A stretch of 64,000 nucleotides of DNA from Arbacia lixula. Taxonomy: Eukaryota > Echinodermata > Echinoidea > Arbacioida > Arbaciidae. The notes beneath the pieces were generated by a model, which did no database searches, was not told the origin of the DNA, and saw nothing but the letters and a program-made list of their open reading frames with translations. Both the position numbers and the translations under genes were made by a program. Shown in pieces: positions 55,655-64,000 of this stretch (position 1 is its first letter; the number at the start of each line of letters is the position of its first letter). The DNA lies in contig OZ022581.1 in assembly GCA_963669155.1 (NCBI GenBank), positions 23,172,478 to 23,236,477 of the forward strand. Direction: 5' to 3'.

Positions 55655-56215
55655 CTTCACAACAACACATTCAAAATTCTGCTGTCGCTTGATAACATGT
55701 ACGAAAACACTCGAGTCCATAAGTCCTGTTTTGCATAACTTACATTGGTTGCCCGTAAATAAGCGAGTTATGTTTAAGATTTTGGTTATTTCGTATAGAT
55801 GTTTATATGGAAATTCTCCTGACTATATTCAAAAACTTATCAGTTTGTATAAAGCACCTCGGGTCCTTCGTTCGTATTCAAATAATATCTTAGTGCTCTC
55901 TCTCTCTCTCTCTCCCTCAAGTGCCATATCTTGTGACGCTGGCGACCATGAAATGCCATGCTTTCCTTTCCATTGTTATTTTAGTGCAGTTCTCCGTTAA
56001 ATCGAAGACATACAGTCAGAGGTCTTTCCAGTTTGCCGCACATATGCTGTGGAATAAACTTCCAGATTTTTCGAGAATTTCGCGCTAAATTTAAATCGTT
56101 TTTATTTGTTAATGGATCCTAAGCTTCAATCACTTTATCTTTGCTTAAATATGGTTCAACTTCTTTCTTATATCACTTGAATGCGCACTGATACTTAACT
56201 GTGAAATTGCGCTTG
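55655..56215 (+). pseudogene. LINE-C (CR1/L2-like) C-terminal fragment
   Basis: Frame 55689-56000 contains SPVLHNLHWLPVNKRVMFKI and CLYGNSPDYIQKLI, a classic CR1/L2 RT C-terminal motif. A later frame gives FAAHMLWNKLPDF (about 56030-56070). A CT-rich run interrupts the frame near 55895. The tail GCGCTTGATAAAGCACATTA merges into the pseudogene that follows. Confidence 0.8.
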
Positions 56216-56890
56216 ATAAAGCACATTATTTTTGACCGTGTAAATTTCGCCACGCACACGACTATAGGCTTGCACCATGTAAGTTGTACTTGACAATACC
56301 TGGAGGGCGTTTCATGAACATTTTTCGTCTGACAAGCTGTCTTTTTCCGACAGTTACCATAGTAACGGTCAGAGGCTAGTGCTTCTCAGCCAATCAAAAT
56401 GGAGGATTTCTCTGAAGTTGTCAGCACTAACCATTTGGTCAGTGCTGACAACGTTCATGAAACGCCCTCCAGTTCTCTGACTTAAAAGTTTCTTCCTAGA
56501 GAAACTACCAAACCCATTATATTGAAAACGAGCAGGAACGAGGAGGTTGCATGCATTCCAATAATGCGCCACTGAATGTGGCAGCCTCCCTTTGAATAAG
56601 CGAAACTGCATCCACACATAATGCACCCTACTTGGATGATCGGTTGCATACGTGACTTCCTCCGCATGGCTGGCATGTGTCGATTATTGTACAATAAACG
56701 CACGTGATGACTTGACGGAAGGGTGAGAAGGAGGTGTCCAAATTAAGGAGTCATTAGTGGCACCATTAGGGTCTGCAGTCTGCCCATCTGCCAGCCGGCC
56801 GTACGGCTCGTACCAACTTTGGCAGAAAATTCCCGCGTTCCCATAACTTAATCATGTTAATCTCCCTACAGTAGCAGCGACGAGGAACAT
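56216..56890 (-). pseudogene. Broken EGF/LDLR-B gene, relic unit (3' part)
   Basis: Contains the sequence from just after the signal peptide (about 56890) through the EGF region (56560-56690) to the first propeller strands (56216-56300). The C-terminal half is missing, cut by LINE-C. A MITE at 56301-56471 splits it again. EGF cysteines are partly lost and several frameshifts are present. Its signal-peptide start is 2 kb away at 58940-58964. Confidence 0.75.
56301..56471. mobile_element. MITE with perfect 19-base TIRs
   Basis: TGGAGGGCGTTTCATGAAC at the left end and its exact reverse complement at the right end (56453-56471). The internal GTCAGCACTAACC / GGTCAGTGCTGAC hairpin lies near the right end. 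The surrounding pseudogene sequence continues on both sides. No clear target duplication. Confidence 0.85.
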
Positions 56891-57073
56891 AGTTGATCCA
56901 GGGATGTGTTAGGAAGGTGAGACAACTCAAGCATAATATAATTGAAACATCTGTATGGATACTAAAGCGTGCTAATGAATGCCAAAAGCATTCCACAGTC
57001 ACTGCAATACTTTGAAGTCCTATGCGCGGCACCGTCATTTTGCTGCCGTCAACTTGGAAAGCAATATCTTTAA

Positions 57074-57738
57074 AGGTCCCCTGTCATCAAAATGTATGTT
57101 GACCTCTGTTGATGCAACTTAATATGTATATAACAAAATCACTAACTGTTCAATGAAATTATGTGTCCTATATTGTAAAATAATTTGTTCTATATTTTTC
57201 TCAGCACTGATAAGCCCCGCCTACAAAAATATCCTCCAACTCAAGATTCTTGTTGTGACGTCATTAAAGGTAAAAATTAGCAAGATAATAGAGAGAACTA
57301 TGCATAAATTACACATTGCAATGACTACCCCCACCTGCCCACAAGAGCATCACATGTCTTCACACAATACAACCTAACAACCTTTCATGTGGGAATGGTC
57401 GTTTCCTTGTGTCAGAAATGTGCTAGCTATGCCAAGGGGGGAAAATACATTGTATGAACATGTGACATTATAAGCACTTGCAGGTAGTCATTGCAATGTT
57501 TAGTTTGTTCATAAATTATGTATATTGTCTTGCTAATTTATACCTGTGATGATGTCACAACAAGAATCTTGAGTTGGAGGATATTTTTGGAGGCGGGGCT
57601 TATCAGTGCTGAGAAAAATATAGAAAAATTATTTTAAAACATAGGACACATATTTCCATTGAGCCGTTACTAATTTTGTGATATACATTTTAAGTTGCAT
57701 CAACATAAGTCAACTTGCATTTTTATTGCAGGGACCCT
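57074..57738. mobile_element. TTAA-flanked foldback MITE (orientation 1)
   Basis: Flanked by TTAA at 57070-57073 and 57739-57742. Ends AGGTCCCCTG / CAGGGACCCT. Inverted arms of about 220-240 bases, including CAGCACTGATAAGCCCCGCC. TTAA duplication is the signature of piggyBac-type insertion; no transposase is encoded. Confidence 0.8.
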
Positions 57739-57978
57739 TTAATTCCCTGTTTTGTTTCTCGAAGCTGTGTTTCTTATCACAGTTTTTTCGTAATTTTCAA
57801 GAAAGTTAGGGGCAACACCACTAAAGATCCTCTATTTGTTTTTCTTCTAAATAATTGTCGAATGATGCACAAACAGAGGTATAGGATATTTTTCTTACTT
57901 ACATAATTAACAAATTTCTTCACTTTCCGGAGATTTCCGGAAATGTCGGATTCAGTCATTATCAAAATTTGATATTAA

Positions 57979-58614
57979 AGGGCCCCTGTCATCAAAATGT
58001 ATGTTGACTTCTATTGATTCAACTTAATGTGTATATAATAAAATCACTAACTGTTCAATGGAAATATGTTTCCTATATTTTAAAATAATTTTTCTATATT
58101 TTTTCTCAGCACTGATATGCCCCGCCTCCAAAATATCCTCCAACTCAATATTCCCCCTGTGACATCATCAGTGTGGAAATTAGCAGGATAATAGACATAA
58201 TTTATGCACAAACTAAACATTGCAATGACTACCTGCAAGTGCTTATAATAGCATCACATAGCTAGCACATTTCTGACATAAGGACACGATTATTCCCACA
58301 TGAAAGGTTGTTAGATGATATTGTGTGAAGACATGTGATGCTCTTGTGGGCAGGTGGAGGTAGTCATTGCAATGTTTGATTTGTGCATGAATTCTGCTTA
58401 TTATCCTGCTAATTTCTACCTTTGATGATGTCACAGGGGGAATCTTGAGTTGGAGGATATTTTGAAGGCGGGGCTTATCAGTGCTGAGAAAAAATAAAAA
58501 AAAAATATTTAAAAATATAGGACACATATTTCCATTGAACAGTTAGTAATTTTGTTATGTACATATTATGTTGCATAAACATAAGTCAACATACATTTTG
58601 ATGACAGGGGACCT
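57979..58614. mobile_element. TTAA-flanked foldback MITE (orientation 2)
   Basis: Flanked by TTAA at 57975-57978 and 58615-58618, same arms as the element at 57074-57738. The central loop (GCTAGCACATTTCTGACA ... GATGCTCTTGTGGGCAGG) is the reverse complement of the other copy's loop, so the two copies lie in opposite orientations. Confidence 0.8.
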
Positions 58615-58939
58615 TTAAGCTGTTTATTTTCATTAACAGAGTTTGCGTGAATTTGCGTGCAGCTGAGATATTTTACTAAAAAAAACTGTTTATGTTTGTT
58701 CGCTGATATCTCTTTTCCTCACAAAAGTATTGATGCAATCCAACAGAAGTGGACAAGCGAAATAAGACTCTACATTTCTTTCGTTCTCTCTGAGAAACCG
58801 TTGTTAGGCAATCCTGTTCGTTATTGTTAAAACACGTGAAAAGCACATGCTGCGACCACATAATTTTTCGGCGGTGCCACACATGGGCTCAAAGAAAGAA
58901 TGTGGTTTTAATATCCTTCCATAACATATCCCTGGTTGA

Positions 58940-59490
58940 TCTGTAGCCACAGCTCCATCTGTGCTAATTATACGTGTTCAGATAGAAGAGTTTCAATAAT
59001 TATACAAGGTTCAATAGTGTTGCACTGTGCTGTTTGCTTCACCGCTCACGGAAGAAATGATCGACAGAACAACCTACTCGATGTCTACAAGTGGAGCATG
59101 TAGTCACTGGTAGTGATCCACATTATAAGTAGTTCATTAACATTTTTATATAGGCTTTGAACTACTTTTCTATGTAAAGATGTGTCTAAAAAGTCCCTTG
59201 ACTACACAAATACATGCATATTAATGATCTATTTGGATATTCATTTACTGTGACTGGTGTACTTTTGAAGTCTGTTAAGTATGTACAAAGTTGCATATAT
59301 CATAAATTCCATACAGAAATCCACGATGGTATTACCGTGCTGGATATCCGGAACTTAGGGCACCCATAAACGGGATACACAATATTTGCAATGATTACGA
59401 ATGACTGCTCACCTTTACAAGAAATATGTCATGTGGGGAGTGTCTCGCAATGCTCTTACATGCAATATTATATGCCTGTCTGGAATTCTG
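58940..59490 (-). promoter_or_regulatory. Start and upstream region of the relic unit
   Basis: ATGGAGCTGTGGCTAC (minus, from 58958) is the MELWL start of the family. The proximal block follows (about 59028-59100, diverged) and a weak distal block near 59285-59310. The unit's coding sequence continues beyond the 2-kb insertion at 56890. Confidence 0.55.
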
Positions 59491-60060
59491 TGAGGTTCAT
59501 TTTATTTCGCGTACTTTTAAAACCTTTTTACTACGGAACTTCAAGATCGGAAATGTCACGAAAATGCCATAAAAAGAGTGTTCGTGGTATAACGGCGCTG
59601 AACGAGCGGTATCCATAAATAGGGCTAAATAGGGCTAAACAGAAAATATTTCATTTCAGAGGTGCCTGCTAATACTCTCGTATGCATCATTATCTATTGT
59701 GAACGCAATTCGTACATTATTTACATTAGTATTACACGCACCTTCCGTAGAGAAACACTGTGTCTCGCTCACAAAGTGATAATTAAAAAATATTCATTAT
59801 TTTTGGCGTACTTTAGAAACTTTTGACGAGGCAAATGCAAGTTCGTTAACATCATAAAAAAGGCAATAAAATAGTACAGGTTGTATATCTGGAAAGTACA
59901 AAACAGGAAGTAAAAGTAAGTAAAAGAAACGTTCAGTAGAATATCGTACATGAATGGGTTACACAATAACAAATGTTACTCTCAATTGAAGATTAACGAA
60001 CATGAACACAACTTGCCAGTTAAGAAATCAAGACGGAAGAACCTTTTGTGACTATGGTTT
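59491..60060. repeat. Degenerate triple repeat and right end of the array
   Basis: CACGAAAATGCCATAAAAAG at about 59558 and related blocks near 59660-59890, then the CTTGCCAGTTAAGAAATCAAG stretch (about 60012) shared with 40820 and 48300. Array homology ends near 60060. Confidence 0.6.
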
Positions 60061-62034
60061 AATAAGTGGCCAAAATGGTGTGAGGCTACTCTCTCGACCA
60101 CAAGTCATTGCAAATGCAATTTATAATTTGTGGCATATGATGTAGACAGCATAAAAATGTACCGCTTGTCTGTCTACTTTTCAGATTCCATATCTGATAT
60201 CATTTTGCAATCGTACGCAGTGGAATTCACACACACAATAAGTGCAGAGGATATGAGTTTATCAAACGAGTATACAGAGTATGAGGTTGAATGTCCGAAA
60301 GGAAGCAAAAGTGAAATATGTATTTTGTAAATAACATCAATGAGTCAGACACTCCCAAGACAAGAGCAATGAAATATTCATGATGTCTACCTAGGAGAGC
60401 TATATACGGCCAACTGGGCCGAGCTGTGGTAATACAGGGAATCCTGGTCCTCATTATCTCCTCTTCTCTCTTTATTGATTTGATATGATTTATTTTTCCA
60501 TAATAATGTTCAACAAAGATATACAACTGAATACAAGGAATTAACAAGGTATAAAAAAATATATATCACAACAGTTCCTCTTGAACTGGCAAACAAAATG
60601 AATTGTACAAATTATTATGGCGGGAAACCTAAAAAAGCATAGGTTGTAAGGTAAAGGTTACCCTTAGTGGACGTAAAGGCCAATGGTACGGAAATATACC
60701 AGGACCTGTTTTACATTCACGTTCTGCATGCCTTTCCTCTTCCATCATTTTTTGCGTGTTTTTCTTTATCTCCCCTCCTGTTTTTTGTTAATTGTATCTT
60801 GTAATTGTATCTTGTATCTTGTTAATTGTAACATATTTAGCATAATTGTATCTTCCTTTCTTTTTGGTGAGAGGGTTTTGGAATAGTTTTATGTAGCAGT
60901 ATGTACCAAGAAGACAAGGGCGCCGGAAACGGGGGAGGGTGGGGGGGCGCAGAAGGGGCACCCCCCCCCCCCTAAATAATTGTTTGGGCCCCCACCCCTC
61001 CTCCCCCGTAACCCCCTAAAAGTAAAACAAAAAAATAAATTATTCAAAGACCAAAATAAACAATGAAAGCACTTTTCTTGTCTAAAAGTGGTCAATTTCG
61101 TAACTGGGAAAGAATGTTAATTTTTCGCCCCTGACGGGACACCTTAATACATCAGTAAATTTAGTGTATAGATGGTAGCCTCGCGTGTATGACGCATTCC
61201 ACCGTGAAACATAACCCTTTCATTTTCTTCTAAGTTTTCAAGCAATATAATGAAATGTTTCCATTGCTTGAACAGTGCGGTCACTGTACGTTTTTAATAA
61301 AGTGACGTTACTTAAAATAAGCTCAGTGTCGAGAATTGTACAACTGTCTGGTAGTTGACATTGCTACAAGTAATGGCTAAAGTAATAGAAGCCTGACTTC
61401 ATCAACGTGAAATTGACAGTGATGGAAATGTGTTTCACTATAATGATTTCCAGGAAATGTATTTTCCAAAGCTATATAAACGCGGATTTTATACTCCAGT
61501 TTTACAAAAAGTCCCTACCGTTGGATGGGGTATCCCCTCTTATACCTTTCTCCGCTCGGTCGTTTCGCTCCCTCGCCGAGATCCTACACAGTCACATAAA
61601 TGTGCCTCCGTCAAGATTATCCCCCCCCCCCCTAAAAAAGAGAACTTGCATCAGCATTGCATATATCCAATGCACGTTACACAATATCAACCAAGCTGGA
61701 AATTGATTACCAATGACTGTTACCCCTCGCCTGAGCCATACATATTTTATCTGTATAATTTGTGTCAAACGGTTATGACCGCTTGCCGAACATAACGTCC
61801 GCAATAGGAACCCACCGTTGCATTTCATTGGCTGCCAACCTCTATCAGAACGTCCAATCGTTTGCAGGCATTTAGTGTCATGCTTCTTCACGCACTTCGT
61901 CTTCATGTCCACTACCATCTCACAGTCGCCTTCGTCATCTTTAAGAGTGGCGTGCGACGTTGGAGTCCCATAGAAGAGGAGACCGAGACGTTGCCTTACT
62001 TTTAAACACCTCAGGAATCGTCTTAATTTCTGGG
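60061..62034. other. Non-coding DNA between the array and the next gene
   Basis: No recognisable gene. Contains a G/C-run repeat fragment at 60917-61015 (GGGCGCCGGAAACGGGGGAG and CCTAAATAATTG, a common dispersed-repeat motif) and a C run at 61621-61632. CCAAT-type boxes on either strand occur at about 61825 and 61855, 180-210 bases before the start at 62035, and may belong to that gene's promoter. Confidence 0.45.
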
Positions 62035-62101
62035 ATGAATTCTAAGATGGAATTTGTTATCCGCTGGGGACTCGTCCTCATCTGCCTAGCGCTTAGTGCA
62101 G
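62035..62101 (+). CDS. Somatomedin-B-containing receptor-like protein, exon 1 (signal peptide)
   Basis: Encodes a signal peptide of about 23 residues (MNSKMEFVIRW then a hydrophobic stretch LVLICLALSAG). Met1 at 62035 or Met5 at 62047 could start. The exon ends after one base of a codon at a GGTAATT donor (62102-62103 = GT). The acceptor TAACAG ends at 63103 and the phases agree, giving an uninterrupted frame into exon 2. The gene is on the opposite strand from the array. Confidence 0.7.
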
Positions 62102-63103
62102 GTAATTATTTTATGTGCAAAGAATTGGTGCATGTGTCGTATTCATTGTGCAATCGCCATTCAATATTTCATGTCGAAAATGTGTTCAATCCACTTTGAT
62201 AACTTGAGAGAAAATAAATCTTTAATTCTTAATCTACCAAAAGCTTCACTGCTGTTCTGCAACTGATGATTTGTTTTTGAAGACGAATGCATTTCACACC
62301 TTTTGAGAAGAAGTTAGTCAGATACAGAGCATGAAAATTTATTCTTGCTTATGGTAGCAATTATAGGCCTAACTAACATTTGTATATTTTCATGGCTACT
62401 TTTGTGCCAGTAACTCTGTATATGTATTGCCCCTAACATATCATTGGCAAGGATGTCAAACGAGAAAGTTAGTTAATTTGGTCCATAAAATTGGAATCAG
62501 TAGTAAAATCGTAAAAAAGTGTCCGTATGAATGCATGGCTCAAGTAAAGACATTGTACGATATGTATCAGTCTTACCTCAATTTCCGGTACTAGTTCGAT
62601 TTTTTTCACAGTAAATGCTGCCGTAGCGACCACTAATATAGACCGGATGATTACCTCCTATAAAGGCCATATTGTTTGTTTCCCTTGAGACCTTATGGGA
62701 TGTGTGTACATTATGCATGTTATATATTATATAAATGATGTGCAATCTATTGTATAATATACTGGATTATATGTAATAATGTAATTCTCCCCATTCATTT
62801 AACACGGGGTTTACCCTCCAAAATTGAAAGTTATATTGTACCATATGTACACTATAACTTTTTTGAAAGGATGTCACGTGATACGAATCTAGTCAATCAC
62901 ATTTAGTATTTTACTATATCTATTTACTATAAAGAAATATGCACATGGTAGATAAAAAGATAAAACAACCTGTACATTAAGATCACCTGCTCATAAAGAC
63001 CTCGTTTCCTGTTTCCCATGAGATGTAATGCTTTACAGGCCTGAATGAAGGCTGGTAATTGTGAAAAAAAATGAGTATCCTCCTTTGTTTCTATCCGTAA
63101 CAG
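62102..63103 (+). other. Intron of the somatomedin-B receptor-like gene
   Basis: About 1.0 kb, GT at the 5' end and a TTTGTTTCTATCCGTAACAG acceptor. AT-rich; no other feature seen. Confidence 0.65.
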
Positions 63104-64000
63104 AAATGCAGGACGTCATGAATGTGCACGGCACTTGTTACCATGCCAGTTGCGGACCGTCAGGCGCCCCATCAGCCATGTCAGCGTTATGTCGATGCGA
63201 TGCTGTTTGTCGATTTTTCGGTGACTGTTGTGCTGACTTTTACTTTGATAACTATGAGAACGAAACTCTTTCTGGCCATACAACTGACGAATCGTATACA
63301 TCTTTTGACATTGAAGGCTGGGAGTGTGTCACAAATTCGTTCCTCCCGCCTTATACGAATTTCAGTCATGGTTTCATAATGCTTGGGGGGTGTCCACGAC
63401 ACTGGCCATTGGATGATGTCCGTGCAACTTGCGAAAGTTCTGAGATTGCCGATATTCAAGGGACTATTTACGTGGGAATCGGTGTTTTCGTTAAAAGACT
63501 CTCCTGCGCAATCTGTAATGGTGTCAGCTCTACAAGTTTAACTGAGATCAAGGGATCAGACAAGTGCCAGTGGTTGAGTGATGGGACGTTAGCTTGTCTT
63601 CACAAGATGAAAGACTCACTTGTGCCAGAGCCCCTGAGATCCTTGGCCGCGTATACAAGGGCTATCCAGAGCATACCTAAACCTCGGATTTGTCTTGTAG
63701 ATGTGGTCACAACATGTCCAAATAATACGCAGAACAACGCTTTGGCGATACAGTGTGAAGTTGAGTCCAGACCCATATTTGTTAGTACCCTTAACGGCGG
63801 TTCATTGTTCAAAAACTCGGCATGTGCGCTTTGTAGTGCTGCTGTTAATATCGTTTGCGTGAGCTCTACAACTCCCATCGGCAACAATTTACGGGATGTG
63901 ATTCAGACATTGGCCGTGCCCGCTGAATCTCAATTCGATAGCCCTGACATGGAATGCCAATCGAAAACTAAGAAGGGCACTGACATCGGAGACAGTGTCG
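63104..64000 (+). CDS. Somatomedin-B-containing receptor-like protein, exon 2 (partial)
   Basis: Open for 299 codons to the window edge. A somatomedin-B-like domain comes first: TCYHASC, LCRCDAVCRFFGDCCADF, and a later WEC give the eight-cysteine pattern ending in DCC.D. Next comes GGCPRHWPLDDVRATCES, then VKRLSCAICNGVS and later LFKNSACALCSAAV, two examples of the (Y/F).N..CA.CN motif. This order (SMB, CP..W....C, CA.CN) is what I know from extracellular regions of invertebrate family-B/adhesion-like or Methuselah-like GPCRs. The 7TM part would be downstream. Probably a plasma-membrane receptor; ligand unknown. Confidence 0.7.

Larger units (their letters stand above)
56891..58940. mobile_element. 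2-kb insertion splitting the relic gene's signal peptide
   Basis: In intact copies the coding segment for LVATTRGR is contiguous with MELWLP. Here the two halves lie at 56890 and 58940. The insert ends are imperfect inverted repeats (CCAGGGATGTGTTAGGAAGG near 56898; the right end reads CCAGGGATATGTTATGGAAG on the minus strand). It encloses two TTAA-flanked foldback elements; no transposase frame is visible. Confidence 0.6.

Noticed and set aside
1-64000. CRISPR arrays or bacterial defence systems
   Set aside because: Direct repeats here have no uniform spacers; gene structure and repeats are those of an animal nuclear genome.

Overview
The window reads as nuclear DNA of a marine invertebrate deuterostome, most likely an echinoderm (inference only). 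It is AT-rich and gene-poor, with spliced and intronless genes, LINE and Penelope-like retroelement relics, many foldback MITEs and a Tc1-like transposase remnant. No prokaryotic operons, rRNA or CRISPR are visible.

From about 1,256 to 60,060 the window is one degenerating tandem array of a single gene family on the minus strand. The family encodes a secreted protein of about 396 residues: signal peptide, Cys-containing N-terminal segment, one EGF-like domain, then an LDL-receptor class B (YWTD-type) propeller-like region. Four copies are open from signal peptide to stop without introns (1472-2662, 21786-22976, 37751-38941, 51731-52918). Four more are broken (12523-14537, 31670-32462, 45412-46536, 56216-58964). 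An older, more diverged paralogue (psi-B) survives as six decayed fragments. Flanks distinguish two unit types, alpha and beta. Their order along + is alpha1, beta1, alpha2, beta2, beta3, beta4, alpha3, then a relic. Segment 1,256-21,569 (alpha1-beta1) and segment 21,570-about 37,500 (alpha2-beta2) are a large, recent-looking tandem duplication. Later changes inside it include a deletion through a MITE, an inversion inside a LINE, and a deletion fusing an LTR-like insert to the gene.

Between genes, each unit carries the same relics in the same order: a Tc1-like transposase C-terminus in the 3' flank, two conserved upstream blocks (candidate promoter), psi-B, a degenerate triple repeat, a Penelope-like element, and tandem monomers of about 170 bp. 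These elements were therefore mostly duplicated with the unit rather than inserted independently.

The array ends near 60,060. After about 2 kb of non-coding DNA an unrelated spliced gene starts on the plus strand (exon 1 at 62035-62101, exon 2 from 63104 to the window edge). It has a signal peptide, a somatomedin-B-like domain and cysteine motifs of the kind found in ectodomains of invertebrate family-B/adhesion-like GPCRs; the membrane part would lie beyond the window.
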